Position numbers and translations under genes: made by a program
From: Amoebophrya sp. A120
Taxonomy: Eukaryota > Sar > Dinophyceae > Syndiniales > Amoebophryaceae
Length of the DNA stretch: 64,000 bases
NCBI GenBank assembly: GCA_905178155.1
Contig: CAJINV010000003.1
Span: forward strand, 5,339,700 to 5,403,699
Direction: 5' to 3'
The notes under the pieces: generated by a model
What the model was told of the DNA's origin: nothing
What the model saw: only the letters and a program-made list of their open reading frames with translations
Databases searched by the model: none
In this document: piece after piece, positions 52,795 through 63,135 of the stretch
Numbering within the stretch: the stretch's first letter is position 1
How the letters are laid out: the number at the start of each line of letters is the position of its first letter

Positions 52795-55700
52795 TCACTG
52801 CTTGGCCGCTTTCCCCGTTCCCGAGGACTGTTTCTTCCGGAAAGGTCGCATGATGTCACGCAAAGCCTGCGGTTCCCCGACGTTTTGCGGCCGCAGTGCC
52901 TGCTCAAGTCCCGTGATTTTTTTCGAGATGTTGCGGGATATCAAATGCAAATATGCCTTGGTCTGGAAGAGTGCAAGAGGTGTCAACATGCTTGTCTGAC
53001 ATGCCTGTTAACTCTGTTCTGCTCAGGCGCGAAAAGTAGATCCTATTGCCTGTCGTGCAAAAATGGAGCTGCCTGCCATGCGGAATACGCAACACACCGC
53101 AGCTCAAAAACTTGTCACGCTTGGTCACCTTCTATTGCAGTGCGCTCAACATTATTCACAGACTCGCATCACAAGGTTCCAGACCTAGACATTTTTGCAT
53201 GTGATACGGGAGACCACGTCGCAACAGCGATTGAGGTCGGCGAGCTGCTGGGCAGAGAGCAACTCCCCTATTGTGAGGAAAAATCCCCCCTCCCCATATC
53301 GAAAGCGGAATTTGTGTTGCTGTATTTGAGTACACAAATCACATCTGTCTTGCTAGAGAGGACTGCAGACCCATATCAAGCCTGAGCAGAGATGCTTTGA
53401 CTTACTTAGGCGCTTAGCATGAGAAGCGTCCGTGATGTTGGCTCAACAGCATGACAAACCGCCTCCATAATGGGACGGAAGCTGCTGCCCTTGTCTTCTT
53501 GCAACACAAACGAGATTTGTGACCTCAAATCAGCAACACAAATTTTCGAAAACCTACCTCTTCAAAATGGGGAGGGGGGATTTTTCCTTGCGATATCCCC
53601 CGGCGTGCCGCCGCTGAGCTTGGTTTGCAACGCGATCAGGTAGGTTTTGTCGTCCACCCAGATCTGTCGAAGCACAAACAAGTTCTGGAACAGCTCCCCG
53701 GTTTTCTTGCGGTTCCACCGCAGAAAGTAGGCCCCGCCCCCGGTGATGTCCCGGGCCCAGGTGGGCGGATCGATGTTGGCGCCCGCGATCGCGAGCGGAT
53801 CCCCGGACACCGCCACATCGGTGAAGGCTCGGAGACGCTGCCGGGTCTCCTCGTCGAACCTCTCGCTGGGGACGCCGTAGTTCAGAAACCGGCAGTTGCG
53901 GCCGATGCAATCCTCTGCCGGGTAGCCAGTTAACTCCTCGAAACCCTGGGAGACTATGAACTGCAAAAGTACCGTACTCGTAGTATTGCAATACAAATTA
54001 CCAAAGCATGACAAATGGAATTTCTGATGCTGATTTAGCTTGGCAAAGAAATTTGTCTTGCATGACTGCGATTAGTACGAGTGGGATACTTTTGCACAGG
54101 ATAGAGACGGCAATCAAGGGACAATCCTCCAGCGACGGGTCAGCGATGCAGACGGAAAAACCGGATCCGTCCACACCTACAAGTTTTGCGCTCTTTCCGA
54201 TTTTCTTGATATACTTATGTGCCTAAGCCTATGTGCAAGTACTTCTTATAATTCGACGCAACATCGTCATTCATCTTTTTGCGGCTTTCTCGTACTACGT
54301 AAGCAGTTGTAGTTTTCGATAGTGCAAATGAGCACGCGACTCTTCGGGACAGAATCTCAATCCCAGAATTTTGGACCCGTAGCACTGCGAAAAATAGATA
54401 GATGTACTTAGATCTGGATCTACCCAGATGAAACCTAGTACTTGAAAAAAGTGATATTACCAAGGGCGCCGTTGAGAGTGTTACCGACCTGCCGCAGCAC
54501 GTCGTCACAGACTTTCTGGAGCTGCTGCGAAACTTGCGTGATTTGGTTGCGCCAGTGCTCTGGAAATTGCAGGTAGAACACCCCCACCGTGACATCGTCG
54601 TGAATATCACGGCGCTGTGAGGGCGTAAGCAGCTCATAGTCCTTGGGAGACAGTCCCGCCTCCTCGATAGCTCGAGATTTCACCGCTTCAGTTAGGGCGC
54701 CAGCAGCCAGCTCGGGGCTTCCGGCGGCGCGCGCTATACTGATGATCTCCTCGTCTTGTAGAAGGTCGTGCAGTATCAATTGCAAATATGTTGTCCGGGT
54801 CTGGAAGATTCTGAGACTCGTCATGCACGTTTTGCAGCATGGGCCATGCATTATGTCTGGGATGCATGCCCTAGCATCACAGATTTTTCGAGGGCTTCTT
54901 GATGCCTATTCCGCATGACAAATGCCCTCGTCCCCGCGTAGCAAAAATTAGATTGTGATTGATTCCTTTTGCATTTGCTGCTCATGCAATACAGATTTTT
55001 TTGGAATCCGAATGCAGCATCACAAGCGGCATCCTTCCAGACTGAGACATATTTGCATTTGATATACAGACCATCGCTTGCCACGATCACAAACTCGTCC
55101 TCCGGTTGGCGCGGGAGCAACTTAATCTCTGGCTCGGCGGTAATATAGGGGCCTTTCGAAAAGTCTGCGTCCTGCACAACCGGCTGTTAGCAATGAGTTG
55201 GAAACACATATATCAATATCTAGGATCCATCATATATCTATAAATATAAATGACGGACCTTGCGTGCAGGAAACTGAGAGAAGAAAACGCAGAAAGAGAC
55301 TCAGTCGATCATCGGGAAGCATTAGCATTGATTCATATACAATAAAAAAAGAGAGCAAACAGATGAAAATCAAAATCTTCTGTTGAGAAAATAAGTAAAT
55401 AAGCCATCCAGAAAAATTTCTACCCGGGAGTACGTGCTCGATTTGTTGCCCGTCGGCGCACCTAGTGAAGTGGCAGGGAACGAGCCCAAGGTGACATTCA
55501 GATCCGAGCACTTTAGCGCAAAGTCTCCGAAGGCTCTAGTCGGCTGCAGGACACCCTTGATGTAGCAGGCGGTTTCTACCTCCTCCAGGCCCGGGCCCGG
55601 GTTCTGGAACAGCCGGCCGGTCTTCGGGTCCTGGTAGGCGTGCATGCACTGCACGAGGTCGGTTTCTTCCGGGCGCTCCGACCGGATATGGGGTTCTCAA

Positions 55701-57327
55701 ACGTTACCCTCCACTCAGTGTCGTGCAAAATTGCCATCAGGATCAGGAGCCGCACCACGATCAAGCTGCGTCGCATGATAACTTCTTGAAGGGCTATTAC
55801 AGAGCATCTGATTCTGTGCCGAGTTTGTAATGCGAAAGGTGCACCACGCTTGTTGCCCCTTTGCTTTCACTGTGTCTGTTCTTGCGTCACAAATCCATTA
55901 TTGTAACAGTTGAGAATGTAACGTTTGAGAATGCCGTACCGAAAGCGCTCCCGCTCGGCCAGCTCGTTCGCGTTGTGGATGGTTGACAAGGTGACAATCT
56001 CCGGCTTTGCTGTAGGGTCCTTCGCAGACGTTCTTGACCGACACAGAATCGCCCGGCAGTCTCCGGCGTTGGCAATAACGTAGTGCGAGTCGCTGACCGC
56101 CACCGTGATCGCGCAGGAGCCGAGCCGCACGAAGCGGTCGAAGCCCAGGGAGACCGATTCCTGAATACGCCGCTTCAGCAGCTCGTCGGTCTCGTAATAG
56201 GCCGAGCGGAGCGCACCCTCGATTGCGCTGGCGTCCACGGCCGTGGGAACCACGGTCCCGGTGAACTTGATGCCCTTGTCGCCTACAACCGTGGGCACGG
56301 CAGCAGCAGGAGCTGCACCTGGAGGACCTGGGCCGCGCGTCGGCGCCATCCTCTTCATCGAGGGTTCCGCCTGATCTTTGGTGGCGCCGAATCCGTTGGA
56401 CGCCGACATGCTCTCGAAAAGCTTTTCCCGCACGTTGTTTAGCAAGTTGCGCTCCAGGAAGTGCGCGACCTGCCAGCCGCCGTGCCCGTCGTACACGGAG
56501 ACGAGGAAGACGGACGATCCACCCACGTACAGCTCGTCGAACGCGTACCGGTCTTCACAGAAGGTGTTTCCCTCCAGCTGTGCCAGCCCGAGGCGCACGG
56601 AGTTGAAGGCCCCGGTGGCCTGGATTCGCGGCGGTGGCCGCCCGAAGGCGGCGTTCCAGTTGCGCTCGCGGCGTGGCCGGGCGCGGTCCAGGCTGGATTT
56701 CTGGCGGTGCTGCAGCGCGCGCTGGGAGGACTCGCAGAAAGCCAAGCGCTGTCGCCGCCGATGACTCGGAAATGGCGAGTACCGCAGGTTGTAGTGCATC
56801 AGCCCGTTCCCCGCTCGCGACAGAAACACGCTAGGGGTGCTGCTACTACCAGACGCCGATGAAGATGACGAGGAACAGGAGCGACCTGCTGCATCACCGC
56901 CTGTGCCGCCGCGTCCGTTTCGCCCGACCATGCAAGTAGAAGAGCTGCTAGCTGCACTTGAGGACGGATTTGCACCGGCTTCCGCAAAACAAGACCCCTG
57001 TTGCGCACTCGTTTGCTGCTGGGAGTAAAAGAACTGCGACTGCTGGTCGCCAGCGCCTCGCTGTGTCTCATAGTCACGCGTCCCTTTGTGCGTGCTGCCG
57101 TTGGTAAATATGTCGCTCGAAGAACCTCCTGGTCCTGCTCCCTGCTCCCACTTTGAAGAAGACGACGACGACGAGGCTGGCCGTTGCCATCCGGTTAGTA
57201 CGGAACCTGATGCCCGGGCGTGCTTGCGTGAAGACGGGGACAAGGTGACGGGAGAGTCCGTTAGAGGCGATCGCGTTACCCCTACACTGCGGAACGCAAG
57301 CCGCAACCTCCCGCTTGCCGTAGCCAT
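52795..57327 (-). CDS. PP2C-type protein phosphatase fused to a LOV (blue-light) domain
   Basis: Eight exons (minus; 57327-55933, 55696-55424, 55171-55067, 54770-54461, 54176-54104, 53949-53596, 53263-53207, 52933-52795) sum to 2706 nt, 901 residues. Residues ~1-240 are a Ser/Arg-rich extension. The PP2C domain (~240-690) keeps metal ligands and motifs: CEDRYAF, YDGHGG, GSCAITVAV...NAGDCRAIL, KGVLQPTRAFGDF, ASDG and DDVTVGVF. A LOV/PAS domain (~699-831) follows, starting FSVCIADPSLEDCPLIAVSQ and holding TGY, GRNCRFL (photoadduct Cys738), Asn798, Asn808 and Gln827 in the positions used to bind flavin. A ~70-residue basic tail ends the protein. Predicted: Mg/Mn-dependent Ser/Thr dephosphorylation controlled by blue light through FMN. 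Joins 2 and 4 are GT-AG; the other five gaps are introners (H, A, B, F, A). Confidence 0.85.
52934..53206 (-). mobile_element. introner, family A
   Basis: 273 bp in the tail of the phosphatase-LOV gene. AAATATGCCTTGGTCTGGAA and TTCCAGACCTAGACATTTTTG are inverted ends. Direct repeat TCCCG at both edges. No GT-AG. Confidence 0.88.
53264..53595 (-). mobile_element. introner, family F
   Basis: 332 bp. GGAAAAATCCCCCCTCCCC is present inverted at both ends, followed inside by ATATC / a degenerate counterpart. Direct repeat GGGGA at both edges. Shares TGTATTTGAGTACACAAATC with the copy at 39636-39954. No GT-AG. Confidence 0.9.
53950..54103 (-). mobile_element. introner, family B, short form
   Basis: 154 bp. 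TATCCTGTGCAAAAGTATCC faces an inverted GTACTTTTGCAGTTCATA end; inner TACTCGTA/TACGAGT extends the TIR. Direct repeat GTCTC at both edges. It splits the LOV domain between IAVS and QGFEEL. Confidence 0.9.
54771..55066 (-). mobile_element. introner, family A
   Basis: 296 bp inside the phosphatase ASDGL motif. CAAATGCAAATATGTCTCAG and CCAGACCCGGACAACATATT are inverted ends. CTG occurs at both edges. No GT-AG; removal gives ASDGL/HDLLQDEE. Confidence 0.85.
55697..55932 (-). mobile_element. introner, family H
   Basis: About 236 bp. TTCTCAAACGTTAC at one end is exactly inverted as GTAACGTTTGAGAA at the other. Flanking direct repeats are not clear, and several junctions keep frame, so the limits are +/- 3 bp. 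No GT-AG. Confidence 0.75.
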
Positions 57328-60130
57328 CTTCTTGCGGAAATTAATATCACCGCAAGCCCAACTCTGCTCACTGAAAAAAAAAACTTCGGCGCATGAAGGA
57401 CGACATAACCATCACTGAATTTGCTCCTCCTGCTTTTTTAGTTGGCGATCTACCCAGCAAGACAAGGAGGTAAAGCGCATACTACTTAGGCATGGAAGTG
57501 CGTGTTTCTTGAGGCGTTCGATGACAGAACTACAACTAGCTTGAGGCTAAAACTACTATATTTATACGTTCTTACTGCTTCACTTCCTTGTGCTCGTCCG
57601 GTGAAGAAGTACTATCGACTAATTGGATTGGATTGGAATAAAGCATAGCATAGCATGGGGTTTGGCGTGTCGGAACTTTAAGAGTGCAGCCGACTTTTTC
57701 ATGAACTAGAGCTCGACCACGCGTACTATTCTAGTAGAGGCGGCTAACAGTGATGCTTGTACCCCGCCCGCGATACAAATTCCCCGGGCCGTATAGCATG
57801 CCTATTGGGTGGGACTGGGAATTTCGGCCACTGAACAAAACCCGACAAGCACACCGAAAGTCTTATACCGGTCGATGCTAAAGCTTCACGCGCCGCAACC
57901 AGAGCACCGGCTGATTACCCTAAACCCTGTTTAAGTTATCAAGCACTTACTTTTTACTATTCGTCTAATACAAGTTCCCATTTGCATGCATCTACACCTC
58001 GGCCTGGATCATTTTGATCTTTTTCTTTTCGTTTTTTTTTTATGTACCCTGAACCCCTCCATCAAACTTCCCATGTACGTGCAAATTGCCCGGCCCACAC
58101 GGACGCTTCTTTTCCCTAGTGGGAATATACTCGTGTACTGGTGGGGACAGCCCGCTGCGCACTGGACTCGCCGATGGGAATTTACGATCTAGTTGTTTTT
58201 TGTTTTTCGTACGAAAACTTTTTGATCTACTTGAACTGCAGCACTGTAACGCTATGTATAAAAAAGAATTTTTACCACCTTCTTGTTTTTTTTGGCCGAG
58301 GTGTCTAAGGCGCTACTAGTGCCACTGATCCGCACAGTGGGCTTCCGCGCTACGAATATTTGTAGGTCGTCGAAGGTGGGCGCTACGCGGAATGTACTAC
58401 ACGAGCAGGCCTATGGTGGCGGCCACGGCGATGCAGTCACGCAGACCGCCATGCAAAACTAACTAGCCTCGCCATGAGGTCCCCGCGAACGCCACGCCTG
58501 TCGCCGCATCTGCTGACGCAACAGCAGTGCGAGGGATGGACTATGCTAAGCCTCTTCGGGCATAAGTTATTCATCCCTTTTTGTAGTAGTACTACCGGTC
58601 GGCGTGCTATGTACGGTTAAGTCCCTAGAGCACCAGGGGAGCTAAAAAACAAGTTCTTCACCGCCGGGCGCTACACTAGTACGATTGTTTTCCTTTTTTT
58701 TACTAGAGCTATCGCCAAACCCCTTCACGTTCACGCCTCTGTCTCATATTCTTTTACGTGTTTCCTTTCACTTTCTCGCACAAAATGTCACTTTTTTTTT
58801 GTTTTCCGCCACGAACCCTTGCTGCTCACAGCTTCCTCAACCTCAAGCGCGTTTTCTTCTTGGAAAACGCAGCACACCGCGTCGCTGCCTAGGGGTCGTC
58901 TGCATGCCCCCGGGGCACCTTCCGCCTAGATCACGCCGGCCAGCTCCACTAGCGCGCATAACCTGAGATGAAGTTTTTTCCCGCAAAGCAGCACCGCAGT
59001 GCTGCCGCCTGAATGGAAGATCGAGCTCATCCTTCAACTACTATTTTGCATATCTGTGTTTCACATCGATCAATGCAAACTAATCAAGATAAATCAAAGT
59101 ATACTAATCAAAATAAATATAAGTAAACACTACTGGTACTGCGCATGGCAAGATCATATGAATTAGTATCCTTTTTCCGTTTCGCCGCGCGCTCCCTTCG
59201 TCTCTCGATTGGTATGCCGTCTCGCGTATGTTCTCGCTGTACGGGTTGCGTGTCCTGGTATCAATTGGGTTCCACTTGCTGCACATCAGGTGTCGCATGC
59301 AGGTCCAGGAAGCGTCTTCTGGCAGGTGTGTTGCGTTCGGCCATGTGGAGGTCGACTATAGATCCCGGGGGCAGCAAGCCCGTGCTCTATCGCGGCAAGC
59401 CACCTCCCTGGCGGCGCTTGCGGTGTGTGGCTCCTTTCTCGCGTGCGCGTGCGCGAGAATTACCGTTTGGTATGCTCGCACTCGTTGGTGCGGCGGTACA
59501 ACAGTTTTTTTGGAGAGAAACTCAAAAGACCCCCAGTGAGAGATAGATAGATAGATGGAACTGGACAGACTTGAGCCAAAAAGCGTGTGCTTGTAGCAAA
59601 AGTCACTTTGAAATGAAAGAAACGAGGCCGCGTGTTCGCGGTCACGTTGCTCTTCACGAGTTCTCCTCTCGAGCACGAGCTACTGGCCTTGATGCTTACT
59701 TGAAGCATGGTCGTACAAAAAAGAAGAGTGAAGAACTTCCGTCGATCACTTGCGTGGGCGTGGTCTAGAGTTGCTTTCTTCACCAGGAGATTTCAGCTAC
59801 CCCGAGAGCTGACTTTCCTTCGATGACCACCACACTCTTCATACTTTATCAACTCGGGGATGCATGGCCATGACATGACTTGCAGTACGAATGGGAATGC
59901 ACCAATGGAACAATAGGAAAAAAAAAACCAATACAATATTAATCAAGTCGGTCCGGGTCCTTGTCCTACTTGAATGGGCAGCTTACTGGCCATCAAACCG
60001 ACCGTACTATGGTAGGCCCGCGCAAGCCGGGGTCAAGAAGTTAGATTAGAAGTAGCGTGAACAAGAATACAATACATAGGCACTCCAACAAAGCATAGTG
60101 CTAGTACACCGCCTCCACGGTGATCCCGAG
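57328..60130. other. intergenic spacer, 2.8 kb
   Basis: Longest plain spacer. 57918-57931 has two CCCTAAA-type units (telomere-like). T-rich runs and GC-richer islands (58370-58550) have no supported gene. Short frames around 59145-59550 and 59571-59768 lack family features. Confidence 0.5.
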
Positions 60131-63100
60131 TCAATCGCTGTCAGAAAGAAGAATCACTTCTTTCGTGTTATCGGGTACAGTTTCACTTTTTTTGGTTTTC
60201 CTAATGATTGCTCCACCACCACCAGGGACCACAGGAGGAACGGCCAGAGTGGCGATGTGTTGTTGCTTTTGGCGGCCGCTACTGCTGCTGGTCGAGTCAA
60301 GTATGAGTGCATCACAGTTCTTCAACTCGACGCTACTCGCGTCGACCTGGCGCGCGGCCTGGTTCGTAGTTCCGCACATCTTTGCCCGCTTCGCGCTACA
60401 ACTAGTATCGGCAACTGCGTCCTCTGCCTTCCTTGCTACGGGCCTCTTAGTGAAGAAGGACAGGACACTCGGTTGACTCATTTTACCAGCAGGCGCAGGG
60501 CCACTTCTACCGTTCTTGCCTCTATTCCTTGCCGCGTGTGACGAGGATAGTGCGCTGTGGTTTGTCGCTATTGCAGCGGTGTTCTTCTCTTTTTCACCAC
60601 ACACCTCGGGAACATCATCGAGCTTGACAGCAACAGTGTGTTCTCGCTTGCTCCATACTGCGTTCGCGTACGCGTCCAAGGCCCGATCAACCTTACTAGT
60701 GAATGGCGCTTCTCTTTGTTCGGGTTGATGATGATTTGGATTTCCAGCGATGGACCTACTTTTCATCTCAGGAGCCGCTCTCGGGGGCAACTGCACCAAC
60801 TCGAGAAACGCAACAATGAACGCGCGCATTCGCTCTTCCGCCTTGGAAGCGTTCACCTGCTCCCCGGTGCTGGTGCCCAAGCGCACGTTTTGCCCGACCC
60901 CTGGAGTTAAAGTTTGAAGCGCGCCGCGAAAATTTAGCGAAGACCTGGATTGCCAAATTGCCGTTTTGCCCACATCGTCGGTAAAGCCATGCCGGCGCAT
61001 TACCTCTTGTAAAATGTTGCTGCAGTGAAAGTCTACCGCTTCGGGCAAGCAGGACTCCGGAGGAAGGTCCAGGAGAGGACGGTCGTGCATTTGTATCTGC
61101 GCTGGCAGCTGTGGGGTTACGACTGGTCGGGGTTCTGTCACGGTAGTTGCGCAGGTGCTGGAGCCCCCTCCAGATGATCGCTTTTCATTCTCAAAATTAT
61201 GCATCTGCGGTGTGCGTGTATCGCTCTGCTCAGTTACGCTGCACAGCTTGGACGCTAATATTTCGCAGAAGTGCGAAAGCAATGCGGTGGAGGTGTTACC
61301 TCCACACTTGGGAACGACTTGTGTGAGGCCTTGTTGTGAAGTTTCTGAAACGGCTGGGCGCTCTTGTGGTTTCATTTCCGTCGCTCTACAGGATAGGCGT
61401 TTGATGGTCGCAAGCAACATCGAGATGTCGCAGCTCATGCCTCCATAGCAAGCGCGAACAAAGAGTGCCACCTGCAACGGTGACCACATTCTTCGCAGCG
61501 ATTGCATGTCGCCGCTTGCGATAACGCGCTGCAGATACAAACTTTCCGCTGGCGTCAGCGCCGGTGAAGATGTCTCCAAGAGATCTATTTCATCTTCTAC
61601 TACTCTTTCTCCGGCTGGCTCGTTCACAGAAGCTGCGACGTACAATGCTGCGTGTTGCCTAGTGCTGGAGATGGAGCTGGTAGTTGGGGCCATTTCCATG
61701 TGTTCCGCAGTTATAGGCGTTGAACTAAGGCCTGTAGTGTGTCGCGCGTGGTCAACATCGAAAGTGCGCTTTTTCCAAGCTGAGTTCACTTCTACTCCTG
61801 TGAGCACCTCCTCCGGTCGTGAGAGCCCTTGTTGACGTTGCCGAGCGTCACCAATCAGTCCGGCTGAAGATGTGGAGCCGCAACGCGGCCACGCCGTTAT
61901 CCATGCTACAAAGTGCAACACGAAGAAAACATCCTGGTCTGTGAGTCGATACCTTAGTGAGGAAACGGCAACCATGAGCCACACTAGTTGAGGCAAGTCT
62001 GCGGATGGAGCTACATCCTCGACGCAAATAATTACGAGACGCCGCAGCAGTATGAAATGCAAAAGCATCGTACTCGATCTCGAACTCGTATAAATGCATT
62101 ATAAATCTCCTCAGCATGATGATGCAGAATTACCTTAACAAAAAGATTTGCAATGCATGATTGCAATACGAGTACGATACTTTTGCACAGGATAAGCAGT
62201 TCGGCATCTTGGTGAGTGTGAATCAAAAAGACTGCGCTTGCAACCGCAGCAGCGACTTCGCCCCGTCGCACTGCCTTTTGCAGGTTGGAAATCACTAAGA
62301 GCGTTTTTCGCAAGCCGGACACTTGCAATTGCGGCTTCATCTTGACCCTCTTGCTGACGCCATCGCGATTCTTGCCGACGTTCGACATTTCAGCAGGTGG
62401 GAATATCGCTTCTGCTTGAAGATGTCCTCCGACAGCAGCCGCGTCTGTGCGCTGCGAGGATTCGCCTTCGATGCCAGAGCCTGCTGTTGACGTTGTGTTT
62501 TTGTACCGTGATGGAGATGATAGATCTTGAACGAGATACAGCCGCGACGGTCTTTTTGGTGGTCGTTGCTGAGATGATGAAAGGGGTTCTGCTTTCATCT
62601 CGGGGGGGCGAGGTTCGGACAAGTGGTGGTCCATGCGGTCTTCGAGGTGCTCTGCAATTTGGTCCTGATAGCGTCGCTGCAAAAAGCACAAAGGGAGCGC
62701 AGCATCGACCTTCCTATCTCCTGCCCTCTCGGCTTCATCGGGGGCAGACGAAGGAACGCCTGCCCAATCCCAATCGTCATCTGCGAGCGCAAATGTCGTC
62801 CACAATGGAAGCGTCGCGTCAGCAGTGTGCTTCAACATACCGGGAAGGCGCAACTTCAGCCCACTCGAGTTTGTATTATTTGGAGCTGGAGAAGCAGAAC
62901 TCCTTGTAGCAGTCGCGGTCGTTGATGCCGCACCTTCGGTAAAAGTCATGGTGTGATGTCTGTTATTCGCATTTTGCTTCATCAGAAGTCGTTGCATTTG
63001 GTTCAATTCCACGCACGAAAGACCCCCATTTCTCCACAACACCAAAACATGGCTTTGGCTCTGGGAAGGGGAATCACAGGGGGCGGCCTGCTGCGTCAGG

Positions 63101-63135
63101 TTGGATTGCTCAACAAGAGATGACCCAAGGCTCAT
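60131..63135 (-). CDS. MgsA/clamp-loader-like helical protein with PIP-box and SIM candidates
   Basis: Exons (minus) 63135-62195 and 62045-60131 sum to 2856 nt, 951 residues. A central segment across the join (QKAVRRGEVAAAVASAVFLI ... ELLRRLVIICVEDV) resembles the C-terminal helical region of MgsA/WRNIP1-type clamp-loader ATPases (A-x-RG...RRL-x-I-x-x-EDV), but no Walker A/B ATPase part is visible. Near the C-terminus, SQPSVLSFFTKRP fits the PCNA-binding PIP-box pattern (Q-x-x-h-x-x-F-F), and the extreme end EVILLSDSD fits a SUMO-interaction motif (hydrophobic core plus acidic/Ser). Long Ser/Thr/Gln-rich linkers separate these. A nuclear role at replication or repair foci is inferred from the motifs, not proven. 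The single intron is a 149-bp family B introner. Confidence 0.65.
62046..62194 (-). mobile_element. introner, family B, short form
   Basis: 149 bp. TATCCTGTGCAAAAGTATCG and its inverse GATGCTTTTGCATTTCATA frame it; inner TACTCGTATTGCAA is also inverted. Direct repeat ACTGCT at both edges. No GT-AG. Confidence 0.9.
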
